Positions 1 to 9,309 of a DNA stretch of 64,000 nt are shown piece by piece; within the stretch, counting starts at the first letter, position 1; every line of letters begins with the position of its first letter. Source of the stretch: Candidatus Glassbacteria bacterium (GTDB lineage Bacteria; Gemmatimonadota; Glassbacteria; GWA2-58-10); contig VRUH01000001.1 in assembly GCA_019456185.1 (NCBI GenBank), forward strand, positions 144,937-208,936, given 5' to 3'. The notes under the pieces are model-generated. The model was not told where the DNA came from. It ran no database searches and worked only from the letters and a program-made list of their open reading frames with translations. The translations under genes were made by a program, and so were the position numbers.

Positions 1-628
1 CCCTGCTTTCGTACCGTTCTTTTTCACGTTCATATCGCCGCATCAGGGCCTTGACCCGCCGGATGTACGACCGGGTTTCCCTGAAAGGCGGAACCCCGCC
101 GTAGTGTCTCACTCTCATCGGGCCGGCATTGTACGCGGCCAGGCTCAACGAAATATCGTTGCGGAAATGGCGGAGCATCTGCTTGAGATAGCGCGTCCCG
201 CCGAAAATATTCTGCCGCGGGTCGAACGAATCGGACACCCGCAGATAGCGGGCGGTGCCCGGCATGAGCTGCATCAGGCCCCGCGCCCCCTTGCTGCTCA
301 CGGCGCGATGGTTGAACGCGCTTTCGGCGTGGATCACGGCCTTGATCAGCCTGAAATCGACACCGTAGCGGTTGGCCGCGTCACGGATTAAATCATCGAA
401 ACGCCCGGTGATGCCACTCGAACGCCGGACCGGAGCCTTGCGCCTGAGAGCCGGAGCGGCGGGCGGCGCTGCCCGGCGAAACAGCGGAAGGTCGGGCTGA
501 TCCAGGTTGGACAGATGAACCGTGCCGTTGCTCTCACGCCACGAGTAGATATCGGCGCGGGCTGAAGCGGCCGTTAACCATACTGCCGCGGTAATAATTA
601 TGACGGGAAATAAAGCACGGACGAACAT
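1..628 (-). CDS. Lytic transglycosylase (SLT), 3' end outside window
   Basis: Secreted murein lytic transglycosylase that would cleave the glycan strands of periplasmic peptidoglycan. It starts at the ATG at 628 with a hydrophobic signal peptide of about 25 residues ending in ASARA. A short segment reading IYSWRESNGTVHLSN follows, which is typical of a DUF4124-like region. After a basic linker comes the SLT fold: IKAVIHAESAFN holds the catalytic Glu, and GLMQLMPGTA and AAYNAGP are the usual SLT motifs. The frame is open to the window edge, so the last residues are missing (209 codons seen). It lies 135 bp downstream of the TPR lipoprotein on the same strand. The family call is secure; the exact substrate preference is not visible. 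Confidence 0.9.
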   Translation of the reverse strand, partial: MFVRALFPVIIITAAVWLTAASARADIYSWRESNGTVHLSNLDQPDLPLFRRAAPPAAPALRRKAPVRRSSGITGRFDDLIRDAANRYGVDFRLIKAVIHAESAFNHRAVSSKGARGLMQLMPGTARYLRVSDSFDPRQNIFGGTRYLKQMLRHFRNDISLSLAAYNAGPMRVRHYGGVPPFRETRSYIRRVKALMRRYEREKERYESR

Positions 629-763
629 TGGCAGGTTACCTTTGCCGTTTGACGGGGAAGCGGATTTATGATAGTTCAATAACGAACGGGTTGCAAGTTA
701 CACGCATTCCCTTATATGTTATCGGTATAAACCCTCTGGACCTGAAATGTCCGGGCCAGCGGC

Positions 764-1498
764 TCAACCGCCCTGCGCTTCCAGCTTTTCACGGCTTTTT
801 TTCAGCGAAGTGTGCGCGGCGGTGAACCCGTAATTGACCTCCAGCGCCTTTTCGAACATCCGCACCGCGTCCTCGTAGCTGCCCATCGAATAGTAACAGT
901 CGCCGCTCATGTAAAGAGCCATCATGTGGTCGGAGTCAAGATTGAGTACCCGGCTGTAGGCTTCCAGGGCCTTGTCGCGGCGCTTGAGCCTGGTGTAGAT
1001 GTTGCCCATCGTGTACCAGGCGTCCACATAGCGCGGATTTATTTCGACAGCGGACTCGAACTCGGCCAGCGCCTGCTCGTATTTTTTCAGCCTGCCATGA
1101 GCCAGCCCGAGCTGGTAGTGGCTGTCGGCGTAACCGGGGTTCACCAACAGTGCTTTCTCGAGAAAATCAATCGCGGCCTGGTAATCCTCCTTGTTCAGCA
1201 TCAGCTGGCCAAGACGGTAAAGAGCCTTCTCGTTACGGGGTTCATATTCCAGCAGTTCCAGATACGTCCGCTCAGCGTCGGCGAAGTCCTGCAGCTCGAT
1301 CTGGCAGAACCCGATTCCCAGATAGGCGTCGCTGTTGCCGGGGTCTTCCTCGAGCGCGCGGCGGTAGCTGCCGATCGCCTGCCTGTACTCGTAATTCTTG
1401 AGGAACATATCACCCTCGCGCACGGCATTGAGCCCCGGAGGCATGCTGCACGCCGCCAGGCTAGCCAAGACAACCAAGATGACTGCGATATGTCTCAT
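764..1498 (-). CDS. TPR-repeat lipoprotein
   Basis: Predicted periplasmic or outer-membrane lipoprotein of 244 residues. The ATG at 1498 is chosen over an ATG 45 bases upstream because it opens directly into a lipoprotein signal (lipobox LAAC) and has a GGAAGG ribosome site. The rest is about six tandem TPR units with the usual W/Y-G-A pattern, for example YRQAIGSYRRALEEDPGNSD and YADSHYQLGLAHGRLKKYEQ. TPR scaffolds bind other proteins; no enzymatic domain is present. It sits between the DUF1611 gene (75 bp upstream) and the transglycosylase (135 bp downstream), so a role in envelope assembly is possible but is inference. Partners cannot be named from sequence. Confidence 0.85.
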   Translation of the reverse strand: MRHIAVILVVLASLAACSMPPGLNAVREGDMFLKNYEYRQAIGSYRRALEEDPGNSDAYLGIGFCQIELQDFADAERTYLELLEYEPRNEKALYRLGQLMLNKEDYQAAIDFLEKALLVNPGYADSHYQLGLAHGRLKKYEQALAEFESAVEINPRYVDAWYTMGNIYTRLKRRDKALEAYSRVLNLDSDHMMALYMSGDCYYSMGSYEDAVRMFEKALEVNYGFTAAHTSLKKSREKLEAQGG

Positions 1499-1573
1499 CT
1501 CGCCTTCCGAATCGGAACTAGTTGCGGAAAAGTTAACTTTCACCCTGTCAGACTGGAGCCGGGGAAGGGAAAT

Positions 1574-2647
1574 TCAATCTTTCTTACCCCTGTAGAGGGG
1601 TACTTTGTTCATTCCCGTTGAACGGACAGCATCCAGCAGAACGCCGGCCCCGAAGCGGGAGGGGTCTGTGGCGGGAAGGCCGGTGTCGGCGGATACCTGT
1701 TTCAGCTCGCGGCGGGCTTCGTCCTCGGACAAGTCCATAGCGTTAAGCGCTATCGCCACCACGCGTGAGGGTTTGACCAGCTTCATCGTTTCCTCGTATA
1801 GCCGGATATGCTCGGCCAGCGGGGGCATCGGCGTTTCTACTATTTCGATCAGGTCCTGGCCGGCCCGGTGGCAGAGAATCATCGCGTCCGGCAGGCTGCC
1901 GTGCATCAGCGAGAGTGTTACCCCCGAGTATACGGGCTGGGCCAGCGCACCCTGGCCTTCAATCGCGATCAGCTCGACCTTCTTGTCGGCTCCGGCTTCA
2001 ACCACCAGGCGCTCGGCCGCTCCAGCGGTGAAATCGCTCAGGACATGATCGATCGCGATTCCCTGGCCGGCGATTGCGATACCGGTCTGCCCGGTGGCGC
2101 AGAAGGCGGATTTGATCCCCTGGTTTTCGGCCTCACGCAACAGCTCGAGCGCGGCGGTCATCTTACCGGCGTTGCAGTCGGTACCCACCATCAGCACCAC
2201 GAACGCCGCCACATCCTGCGCCTTGAGACTGGCGCATTCGAGGTCTTTCGGTTCCGCGCGAAGGTCGACTATTCCGCCGCCGCCGCGTTTTGCCGCCGCC
2301 GCCAGGTCCGGGACCTCGGCCAGCATCTCATGCAGCCCGTTGTGGACCTCCAGTCCTTTTTCCAGGGCTTCCGCCACGGTGCCTCTCAAACCGGAATTCA
2401 GCACACCGCCCACGGTCGCCACGCCGATCAGCATCCGCTCGGGAGCGAACGCCATCGCTTCCTCCAGGCTGCCGACCACCGGGATACCTTCGCCCAGCCT
2501 GCTGACCTCGCTGCTGTCTTTGCCGGCATGCTTACTGTCTATAACGGCAACGATGTTTTCGGCGGCGAACCTGAGGACACCATAGGCGGTCTTGCACACG
2601 CCGAAATCATCAAATGCACCCTCGCACAGCAATACGGTTCTGACCAT
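1574..2647 (-). CDS. DUF1611 / DgcN-family P-loop protein
   Basis: A 357-residue cytosolic protein of the DUF1611 family. An N-terminal Rossmann-like half (VIDSKHAGKD, LIGVATVGG) is followed by a P-loop half with a Walker A motif, GTDCNAGKMT, at residues 155-164. Members of this family named DgcN have been described as D-glutamate N-acetyltransferases in D-amino-acid use. No DgcA-like epimerase neighbour is visible here, so I do not transfer that name. Length is normal for the family. It is the first gene of a minus-strand set reading into the TPR lipoprotein and is divergent from yebC across 240 bp. The family call is firm; the substrate is open. Confidence 0.8.
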   Translation of the reverse strand: MVRTVLLCEGAFDDFGVCKTAYGVLRFAAENIVAVIDSKHAGKDSSEVSRLGEGIPVVGSLEEAMAFAPERMLIGVATVGGVLNSGLRGTVAEALEKGLEVHNGLHEMLAEVPDLAAAAKRGGGGIVDLRAEPKDLECASLKAQDVAAFVVLMVGTDCNAGKMTAALELLREAENQGIKSAFCATGQTGIAIAGQGIAIDHVLSDFTAGAAERLVVEAGADKKVELIAIEGQGALAQPVYSGVTLSLMHGSLPDAMILCHRAGQDLIEIVETPMPPLAEHIRLYEETMKLVKPSRVVAIALNAMDLSEDEARRELKQVSADTGLPATDPSRFGAGVLLDAVRSTGMNKVPLYRGKKD

Positions 2648-2757
2648 TTAGCAGTCTCGTTTCCCGATGAGGAAATTGACTGAATACAGATTAATTAAAA
2701 TAACATTATAGCCCGGTTCCGACAACGAGCATACAAGGCGACACCCACTGAAATTGA

Positions 2758-2786
2758 TTGATTTTTAAAATCGGGCTGGCTATATT
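2758..2786 (+). promoter_or_regulatory. Sigma70-type promoter of yebC-ruvCAB
   Basis: TTGATT (2758-2763) and TATATT (2781-2786) are separated by exactly 17 bases, matching four of six and five of six consensus positions. Transcription would start near 2793, giving a leader of about 95 bases before yebC. It lies in the 240-bp divergent gap, in the A+T-rich part. No other good hexamer pair was seen for this operon. Confidence 0.6.
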
Positions 2787-2887
2787 GTACAGGCTTATAT
2801 GTGTTACGCAATACTGTGTAATTAGTTAGAGCTTTGCCACCGGCTGGTGAACAAGCCGGCGACCCATTGGAAAAGTCTGGAGGAAGC

Positions 2888-3637
2888 ATGTCGGGCCATT
2901 CAAAATGGGCGACTATCAAGCGCAAGAAAGCCAAGGAAGACGAGAAGCGCGGCAAGATTTTTACCAAGCTGATCAAGGAAATCAGCGTCGCCGCCCGCGA
3001 TGGCGGAGGCGATCTCGACGCCAACCCCCGTCTGCGGACCGCGGTTGAGATGGCTAAGAACGCGAATATGCCGAACGACAATATCGAGCGTGCGATCAAA
3101 AAGGGTACCGGTGAACTCGAAGGCGTTAATTACGAGGAGGCGATTTACGAGGGTTACGGTCCCGGCGGTGTGGCGCTGTTTATCGAGTGCCTGACCGATA
3201 ACCGCAACCGGACCGTCAGCGAGGTGCGGCATATCCTGACCAAGCACGGCGGCAGTATGGGCGAGGCCGGTTCGGTGGCCTGGATGTTTACCGCCAAGGG
3301 CCAGCTCTCGATCGACGCCGCCAAGTATGACGAAGAGACGGTTTTTATGGAAGCCAGCGAGCTGGGAGCCGAGGATGTTGTGGCCGAGGAAAATTGCCAC
3401 GTGGTAACCACGGCGGTCGAGGACCTGCACAAGGTCAAGGACGGCCTTCAGCGGGCGGGAATTGAGGTCAGTGAAACTGAAATGGTCAAGGTCCCGGGCA
3501 GCACGATCCAGCTCGATGAGAACGATGCGGGCAAGGTGCTGAAGCTGATGGACGCGCTGGAGGAGTGCGAGGACATCCAGCAGATCAGCTCCAATTTCGA
3601 TATCAACGACGAGGTGATGGCCAAGCTTGACCAATAA
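2888..3637 (+). CDS. yebC: YebC/PmpR-family regulatory protein
   Basis: A 249-residue YebC/PmpR/TACO1-family protein. The start at 2888 gives the family's N-terminus MSGHSKWATIKRKKAKEDE and has a GGAGG site six bases upstream. The conserved ARDGGGDLDANPRLR and NMPNDNIERAIKKGTG blocks follow, with the central and C-terminal alpha/beta domains after them. Members act as DNA-binding regulators in some bacteria and as factors helping ribosomes through difficult peptides in others. The gene overlaps ruvC by 11 bases and heads the resolvase operon, an arrangement common across bacteria. Nothing unusual was seen. Confidence 0.95.
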   Translation: MSGHSKWATIKRKKAKEDEKRGKIFTKLIKEISVAARDGGGDLDANPRLRTAVEMAKNANMPNDNIERAIKKGTGELEGVNYEEAIYEGYGPGGVALFIECLTDNRNRTVSEVRHILTKHGGSMGEAGSVAWMFTAKGQLSIDAAKYDEETVFMEASELGAEDVVAEENCHVVTTAVEDLHKVKDGLQRAGIEVSETEMVKVPGSTIQLDENDAGKVLKLMDALEECEDIQQISSNFDINDEVMAKLDQ

Positions 3638-4139
3638 GCTGGCAGAACGGCGGCAGAGAAAGACGAGACTTGTGCTTGGGGTCGATCCCGGCGGCGAGGT
3701 GACCGGTTTCGGTGTACTGCGCAAGCAGGGCGCCAGTTGCGGCATGGTGGCCTGCGGCGCCAGCCGCGCTGTCAGGGGTGAGTCGCTGGCGGATAAGCTG
3801 ACCCGGATTTTCCGTTTCGTCCAGGACGTGATCGAAGAGTACGAACCCGGTGAGATGGCGGTGGAGGATATATTCTACGGCCGGAACGCCCAGAGCATGA
3901 AATCGATCGGCCAGGTGCGGGGAGTGATTATTCTGGCCGGAGCGCTGGCCGGGCTGGACGTTTACGAATATGCGCCACGCGAGGTCAAGCTGGCCGTAGC
4001 CGGACGCGGCAGCGCATCCAAGGAGCAGGTCCAGCGGATGATCCAGGCTGTGCTCGGGCTGTCCTCGCCGCCCGAACCGCACGACGCCGCCGATGCTCTG
4101 GCGGTTGCGCTCTGCCACACCCACCGTCACCCGGGCTAG
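3627..4139 (+). CDS. ruvC: Holliday junction resolvase RuvC
   Basis: Crossover junction endodeoxyribonuclease of 170 residues that cuts Holliday junctions with RuvAB. The four acidic catalytic residues are visible: D20 in LGVDPG, E80 in MAVEDIFYG, and D153 and D156 in HDAADALA. The start is a TTG at 3627 inside the yebC end (11-base overlap), with GAGGTG about ten bases upstream. No ATG exists ahead of the conserved core, so this start or another non-ATG start is required. The N-terminus carries about 13 basic residues before the usual RuvC core. Translation is probably coupled to yebC. Confidence 0.95.
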   Translation: MTNKLAERRQRKTRLVLGVDPGGEVTGFGVLRKQGASCGMVACGASRAVRGESLADKLTRIFRFVQDVIEEYEPGEMAVEDIFYGRNAQSMKSIGQVRGVIILAGALAGLDVYEYAPREVKLAVAGRGSASKEQVQRMIQAVLGLSSPPEPHDAADALAVALCHTHRHPG

Positions 4140-4214
4140 CGGTTGCGCCCGGACCGATTCCCCCCTAGATTCCCCTGTAGACATGTTTGCATACCCGGAA
4201 AAGAGGCTGGTCGG

Positions 4215-4802
4215 ATGATCGCGATGCTGGAAGGGATACTGGTTGAAAAAGCGCCCGGAACGGCTGTGATCAGCGCCGGAGGAGTAGGCTACGCGGTCAA
4301 TATCCCGTTATCCACTTTCGAGATACTGCCCGCCAGGGATAAAACGGCAAAACTGTTCACCTACCTGCATGTCCGCGAGGACACGCTCCAGCTCTTCGGG
4401 TTCGCCACGCGCGAGGACCGGGCGACGTTCGAGAAGATGATCTCGGTCAGCGGAGTGGGACCCAAGCTGGCGCTGACGATCCTGAGCGGCATGAAAGTAT
4501 CCGACCTGGTGATTGCGATCGAAACCGGCCAGACAGACAGACTCAACAAAATATCCGGAGTGGGTAAAAAAACCGCGGAACGGCTGATCCTGGAGCTGAA
4601 AGGCAAACTCGGCGAGGTGGATATCGCCTTGCTGGCGGAGGACGGTGCGGCGGGACCGTTGAACGAGGAGGCGGTTGACGCGCTGCTGTCACTGGGCTTC
4701 AGCCGCACCCAGGCGGAGAAGGCAGTGGGCAAGGCCGTGAAAAAAACCGGCGACAAGCTCGATACGGGCGAGCTGGTGCGACGCGCCCTGGCATCGATGT
4801 AA
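4215..4802 (+). CDS. ruvA: Holliday junction DNA helicase subunit RuvA
   Basis: The 195-residue RuvA subunit, which binds four-way junctions as a tetramer and loads RuvB. The ATG at 4215 gives the standard start MIAMLEGILVEKAP; an upstream in-frame extension lacks similarity and is ignored. The N-terminal OB fold (YAVNIPLST) is followed by two helix-hairpin-helix motifs, SVSGVGPKLAL and KISGVGKKTAERL. The C-terminal domain III, ALLSLGFSRTQAEKAV, contacts RuvB. Spacing to ruvC is 75 bases and to ruvB about 44. Confidence 0.95.
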   Translation: MIAMLEGILVEKAPGTAVISAGGVGYAVNIPLSTFEILPARDKTAKLFTYLHVREDTLQLFGFATREDRATFEKMISVSGVGPKLALTILSGMKVSDLVIAIETGQTDRLNKISGVGKKTAERLILELKGKLGEVDIALLAEDGAAGPLNEEAVDALLSLGFSRTQAEKAVGKAVKKTGDKLDTGELVRRALASM

Positions 4803-4846
4803 GTCTGCTGAGCGCGTAAAGGTAAAACTTGACCGGACAGGGAAGA

Positions 4847-5908
4847 ATGACCGACGAGACCGGCAGGCATATCGATATCACCAGCCCGGACGTGCTCGAA
4901 GACGAAGTTACGTTCGAGGGCAGTCTGCGGCCGCAGAGCCTGGAGGAGTTCGTGGGTCAGCCCAAACTCAAGGAGCAGCTCGCGGTCTTCATCGAGGCGG
5001 CGCGCAGCAGGGGAGAAGCGCTGGACCACTGCCTGTTCTGCGGCCCGCCGGGTCTGGGCAAAACCACCCTGGCCCACATTATCGCCCGCGAGATGGAGGT
5101 GGGTATCAGGGTCACCTCCGGCCCCGTGCTCGAAAAGGCCGGCGACCTGGCCGGCCTGCTGACCAACCTCGAGGATGGCGACGTCCTGTTTATCGACGAG
5201 ATCCACCGTCTGCGCAGCACGGTTGAGGAATACCTGTACCCGGCGATGGAGGAGTTCAGCCTGGATATCATAATCGACTCCGGGGCCAACGCCCGCAGTG
5301 TCAAGATTCCACTCAAGCGGTTCACCCTGATCGGGGCCACCACCCGCAGCGGGTTGCTCACCAGCCCCATGCGCTCGCGCTTCGGCGTAGTAGGACGGCT
5401 GAATTTCTACGATGACGGCGAGCTGGAGCGGATTGTGAACCGCAGCGCCGGAATCCTCGAGATCGAGCTCGACAGCGAGGGGGCCGTCGAGCTCAGCCGC
5501 CGCAGCAGGGGCACCGCCCGGATCGCCAACCGTCTGTTGCGACGGGTCCGCGATTACGCCCAGGTGCGCGCCGAGGGGCGGATTGATGGCAGCGTGGCGC
5601 GCGCCGGCCTGGAGATGCTGGAGGTGGACGAGACCGGTCTGGACGAGATGGACCTGGCCCTGCTGCGCACGCTGGTCGATAAGTACAACGGCGGACCGGT
5701 GGGTGTGAGCACCCTGGCGGTCAGCGTGGGCGAGGAGCCCGACACGATCGAGGAGGTCTACGAGCCGTTCCTGATCCAGCGCGGGTTTATCCAGCGCACT
5801 CCCCGCGGCCGCGAGGCCACCGCCCTGGCGTACCGTCACCTGGGCCTGGAACCGCCAGGGGGCCGGGCCGATTCTCCCTCCCAGTCAGACCTGTTCGGCG
5901 AAAGCTGA
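4847..5908 (+). CDS. ruvB: Holliday junction branch-migration ATPase RuvB
   Basis: The AAA+ motor of the RuvAB complex, 353 residues from the ATG at 4847 (GGGAAG just upstream). A TTG 18 bases earlier is an equally possible start. Walker A is [11 protein letters not shown], Walker B is FIDEIHRL, and the sensor and arginine-finger region reads [19 protein letters not shown]. The C-terminal winged helix ends in [15 protein letters not shown], as is typical. It is the last gene of yebC-ruvC-ruvA-ruvB and converges on the propeller gene after 86 bases. No strong terminator was seen in that gap, only a weak CTCAGC/GCTGAG pair. Confidence 0.95.
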   Translation: MTDETGRHIDITSPDVLEDEVTFEGSLRPQSLEEFVGQPKLKEQLAVFIEAARSRGEALDHCLFCGPPGLGKTTLAHIIAREMEVGIRVTSGPVLEKAGDLAGLLTNLEDGDVLFIDEIHRLRSTVEEYLYPAMEEFSLDIIIDSGANARSVKIPLKRFTLIGATTRSGLLTSPMRSRFGVVGRLNFYDDGELERIVNRSAGILEIELDSEGAVELSRRSRGTARIANRLLRRVRDYAQVRAEGRIDGSVARAGLEMLEVDETGLDEMDLALLRTLVDKYNGGPVGVSTLAVSVGEEPDTIEEVYEPFLIQRGFIQRTPRGREATALAYRHLGLEPPGGRADSPSQSDLFGES

Positions 5909-5994
5909 GCGGAAAATCCAACAACTGACTACCAGCGTTGTGCTGTCTATTCTGCTCAGCCTGATTCTGCGTTTATTGCGCTGAGAGATATCTT

Positions 5995-7104
5995 TTACGG
6001 TATCAGCAGGAAATCACCATCGGCCAGGACAGCGCCGCCGGGACGGTCGCCGGTGCGGGCTTCGGATGAGCCGGATTCGGGGTCACTGTCATCCGGGGAG
6101 TCGTAGAGCTTCCAGTGCAGCACGTTGCGCCATTTCCAGGCCACCAGCAGCTGTCCCCGATCATTGGCAAGCACAACCGGGTAGTTGCCTTTCTCCGTAA
6201 CCAGAGAGGGTTGCAGTTTAAACTCCCGGCCTGGGCCGTCCAGTGATGCGAACCGGTTTTTGCTGCGGGTCTCCCATGCCGCCAGCACACCTCCACCGGG
6301 AGCGGGGATAAGATAGGAGCCGGTCATCGGGCACAGATCGATCTTCCAGGTTTCCACCGCCAGCAGCTTACGCCTGAAATCCGGCTTTCCACCTGATAAG
6401 GCATCGGGCCAGCTCAGCAGGTACATGTCGCGCACATTGTCCGCCTTCTCACGGTAGCCTACATACAGGCCGCCAGCCGATGTGAACAGCGTACGGGTGG
6501 CGCAGCACTCGCATGGATCAACAGACTCGGGAAGTACCCGGACCGGTTCGGAGAACGTGTCGCCGTTGTCGTCGGAAGATTGCAGATACATGCCCCCGGC
6601 CGTCCAGATTACGGCGACAGCGCCCGTGGAGTGAGCCGCAAGCGAATAGTTGTCGCTCGGCCTGCGGTTGAGATTGCGCTCACCGGAGACCTCGCCTGTG
6701 GATTTATCGATCTGCGCGTAGGTCACGCCCCATTCTTCCGGTGGCAGGCCCTGCTGGTAGCCGAGATTGTACCAGATTACGTGCAGCCTGCCGTCCGCCC
6801 CGAGATCGAGATCCGGGCCACGGTAGCGTCCGCCCAGCACGGTGCCCGGCTCACTGTTGACCCGCACGGGCGCGCTGAACGAACTGCCACCATCGGTACT
6901 CTTGACGTAATAAAGGTCGGTACTGTCCACATAAGCCACGTGGACCGTGCCGGAGTTGTCGACAACCGCGTCCGGCACGATCCCGCTGCCCGGAAGCTGC
7001 ACGACCCGCACTTCACCAGCCGCCGCCGGATTGCTTGTAAACACAATCAACATTGTGGCGATAGACGAAATTGCAGAGGTGGAACTGATGGACAAAAATC
7101 TCAT
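5995..7104 (-). CDS. Secreted sialidase-like beta-propeller (Asp-box repeats)
   Basis: A 369-residue exported protein with a signal peptide ending near NPAAAGE. It carries Asp-box (BNR) motifs such as STDGGSSFSAP and SSDDNGDTFSEP and repeating VHVAYVD/LHVIWYN strands, which indicate a six-bladed sialidase-type propeller. A Cys-rich DPCECCATR segment and IDLCPMTGS are retained. The arginine triad and the Tyr/Glu pair of active sialidases are not evident, so hydrolase activity is unproven and a binding role is as likely. It stands alone between ruvB (convergent) and the end of the glycosylation operon. Confidence 0.7.
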   Translation of the reverse strand: MRFLSISSTSAISSIATMLIVFTSNPAAAGEVRVVQLPGSGIVPDAVVDNSGTVHVAYVDSTDLYYVKSTDGGSSFSAPVRVNSEPGTVLGGRYRGPDLDLGADGRLHVIWYNLGYQQGLPPEEWGVTYAQIDKSTGEVSGERNLNRRPSDNYSLAAHSTGAVAVIWTAGGMYLQSSDDNGDTFSEPVRVLPESVDPCECCATRTLFTSAGGLYVGYREKADNVRDMYLLSWPDALSGGKPDFRRKLLAVETWKIDLCPMTGSYLIPAPGGGVLAAWETRSKNRFASLDGPGREFKLQPSLVTEKGNYPVVLANDRGQLLVAWKWRNVLHWKLYDSPDDSDPESGSSEARTGDRPGGAVLADGDFLLIP

Positions 7105-7189
7105 GGCCGTATCCTGGTGAAGTTTAATTGCGAGTAATTCTTAATCTCTTTTGACTGCTAAGTCAAGGAGTTGTTTTGTTGGCAAGTGG

Positions 7190-8251
7190 TCAGGGCCTGA
7201 ATCTATCCAGCCGAACTCTGCGGGCGCCGCGGGCTGAGCTTTCGTAGAGCGCCAGGATCAGCTCCAGCGCCCCTCGGCCGTCAATGCCGCTGCTGCCGCT
7301 TGGCCTGCCCGTTGTGATCTCTTCACGCAGCGCGGCGAACGCGGCCACGAAACCGTTATTCGCTTTGTAGTCGGGAAAATCCGCTTCGGTCAGCTCGCTG
7401 AAGCCGCTCCAGCGGGCGCTGGGTGCTGCCAGCCATAGCCGGGGCGGGCTGTTGCCGATCCGCAGGATACCGTCCTCGCCCTGGATTTCCATCTCGAACG
7501 AGAAATAGTTGCGCCGCCCGCCGCCCTCGATAAATCCGAGCGCTCCGGAGGTGAAACCCACTATCCCGGCGGCGGTATGCTCCACATTTCCCGTACCGTG
7601 GCTGCGGCGGGCATGGCCGATCACCCACTCGGCAGGTCCGCAGAAATAGCCGAACAGGTCGGTCAGGTGGGTGCCGTCGTGCAGCAGAGGTCCGCCGCCG
7701 GCCTGTTTTCGGGAAAGTTTGCCGGGGTCTCCGCCCAGCGCCTGGCCGATCACGGTGCGGATTTCGCCGAGTCGGCCGTCAAGCACCAGCCTGCGGGCCA
7801 ACTGGAAGTGGCTGCCGAAGCGGCGTTCGTGACCGATCAGCAGGGCTGCCCCCGCGGCCTCGCAGGCCTCGATCATCCGGTCGGCTTCAGTCAGAGTCCG
7901 GCTGATCGGTTTCTCGCAGTAAATTCCGCGTACCCGTCCGCTGAGCGCGGCCTCGCAGACAATCCGGCAATGGGTAGCGGTGGGGGATGCGACAGCCAGG
8001 ATATCGACGCGGTGATTGTCCAGCAGGGTGGCGTGGTCCGGGTAGAGGTTCGTCACTCCGAAAGCCCTGCCGAATTCGGCTGTACGTTCCGGGTCGGGAT
8101 CGGCGGCGGCGACAATTTCGATATTATCAAGTTCGGTTATCGCACCGGCATGGGTGCATGGCTTGCCGCGCAGCTCATCCCGCTCCAGCATCCAGCCGAT
8201 CCGGCCGCAGCCCACCAGCGCTGCGGTCAATTTTCTGTTCCCTGCGGGCAT
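7190..8251 (-). CDS. Gfo/Idh/MocA-family sugar dehydrogenase
   Basis: A cytosolic NAD(P)-dependent oxidoreductase of 353 residues. The N-terminal Rossmann motif is ALVGCGRIGWM, followed by the family's CEKPISRTL block. The C-terminal domain (GGGPLLHDGTHLTDL) supplies the substrate-site residues. The ATG at 8251 is preferred because it begins just before the Rossmann strand and lies four bases after the neuB-like stop. An ATG at 8293 inside that gene is possible. It is the last gene of the flagellar glycosylation run, so it probably oxidises or reduces a nucleotide sugar or nonulosonate precursor. That role comes from context only. Confidence 0.85.
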   Translation of the reverse strand: MPAGNRKLTAALVGCGRIGWMLERDELRGKPCTHAGAITELDNIEIVAAADPDPERTAEFGRAFGVTNLYPDHATLLDNHRVDILAVASPTATHCRIVCEAALSGRVRGIYCEKPISRTLTEADRMIEACEAAGAALLIGHERRFGSHFQLARRLVLDGRLGEIRTVIGQALGGDPGKLSRKQAGGGPLLHDGTHLTDLFGYFCGPAEWVIGHARRSHGTGNVEHTAAGIVGFTSGALGFIEGGGRRNYFSFEMEIQGEDGILRIGNSPPRLWLAAPSARWSGFSELTEADFPDYKANNGFVAAFAALREEITTGRPSGSSGIDGRGALELILALYESSARGARRVRLDRFRP

Positions 8252-8255
8252 CGGT

Positions 8256-9308
8256 TCAGTCTTTGGATTGAGAATCGCCGGTGACGAAATCATCGGCGGT
8301 AAGCGGAGCGCCGGCCGCCAGGTTGCGGGAATAGATTTTACCGCGCAACAGTCCGAGTTCTGACGGTCCGGCCGTGGTCCAGGGTTTGAGCGCCACCAGG
8401 TCGTCCAGGCGAACCCGTTCGCCCTGCCTCACATCGCGCGCCAGGTAAAACCCTCTCCGGCCCACCGTGCGTTCCTCTTTTTCGACTGCCGCGGGTACCT
8501 TGCGTCCGTTGCCGCGCATCTGCCCGGCCAGCCTGATCTGGCGCACCATTGCGGCGAACTGCTCCGGTCCCAGGCTGAGCGCGTGGTCGGGGCCGTCGGC
8601 GGCGGGATCGTAAGTGAAATGTTTCTCCACCATCACCGCGCCAAGCCCGGCCGCCAGCGCCGGCGCCAGGATTCCCTCGCTGTGGTCTGAAAAGCCGACA
8701 GGCAGACGGAGTTTGCGCCGCATGTGGAGCATGGCTGTCAGGTTCAGGGAATCGGGTGGAGCGGGGTAGCGGCTTAGGCAGTGAAGGAGCACGGGGGTCT
8801 TGCAGCCCGCGCGCTTGAGCGTCCGCACGCTGGCTCGGACCTCGGCCAGATCGGCCAGGCCGGTGGAGAGAATAACCGGGAGTTTCCACGAGGCAAGCGA
8901 TTTGAGCAGTGGGAGGTGAGTCATGTCGCAGGAGGCGACCTTGAACGCGGCGGTTCCCAGTTCGGCCATCCGCGCGGCGCCGTCGGCGTCGAACACGGTG
9001 CAGACGAACGGTACGCCACGCTTGCGGCAGCGCTCGATTATTTTGCCGTATCCATCAAGCTCCAGTGTATAGCGGCTGTAAAGATCAAACAGCTCGGGCA
9101 TCCTGCCCCGGTGAACCATCGACGGCGGGTCGATATACTGGAACTTGACCAGGTCGGCGCCGGATTCGGCCGCCAGGTCCACCAGTTCGAGCGCGCGTTC
9201 GACGCTGCCGTCGTGGTTGATCCCGATCTCGGCCATCACGGCCACGCCCCGGCCGTCGCCGACCCTCACGATTCCGCAGCGCTCGTCACCGATCCTGACT
9301 TCGTTCAT
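8256..9308 (-). CDS. NeuB-type N-acetylneuraminate/nonulosonate synthase
   Basis: Condenses phosphoenolpyruvate with an amino-sugar to form a nine-carbon nonulosonic acid (350 residues). The TIM-barrel signatures are present: AEIGINHDGSVERALEL, ADLVKFQ, VILSTGLA, GFSDHSEG and VEKHFTYD. A C-terminal SAF (antifreeze-like) domain begins near RRGFYLARDVRQGE. The ATG at 9308 lies one base from the stop of the ATP-grasp gene, which implies coupling. The acceptor sugar (ManNAc-, bacillosamine- or altrosamine-type) cannot be told from sequence. Its neighbours SpsF and a PseG-like protein support a nonulosonate route feeding the Maf transferase. Confidence 0.85.
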   Translation of the reverse strand: MNEVRIGDERCGIVRVGDGRGVAVMAEIGINHDGSVERALELVDLAAESGADLVKFQYIDPPSMVHRGRMPELFDLYSRYTLELDGYGKIIERCRKRGVPFVCTVFDADGAARMAELGTAAFKVASCDMTHLPLLKSLASWKLPVILSTGLADLAEVRASVRTLKRAGCKTPVLLHCLSRYPAPPDSLNLTAMLHMRRKLRLPVGFSDHSEGILAPALAAGLGAVMVEKHFTYDPAADGPDHALSLGPEQFAAMVRQIRLAGQMRGNGRKVPAAVEKEERTVGRRGFYLARDVRQGERVRLDDLVALKPWTTAGPSELGLLRGKIYSRNLAAGAPLTADDFVTGDSQSKD

Positions 9309-9309
9309 C

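Noticed and set aside
721-740. TCGGTATAAACCCT, identical to 14 bases in leader element C
   Set aside because: No other part of the leader is present, and the flanking genes are on the other strand, so chance is likely.
4361-5839. A 492-codon minus-strand open frame over ruvA-ruvB
   Set aside because: It lies opposite two certain genes and shows no family signal.
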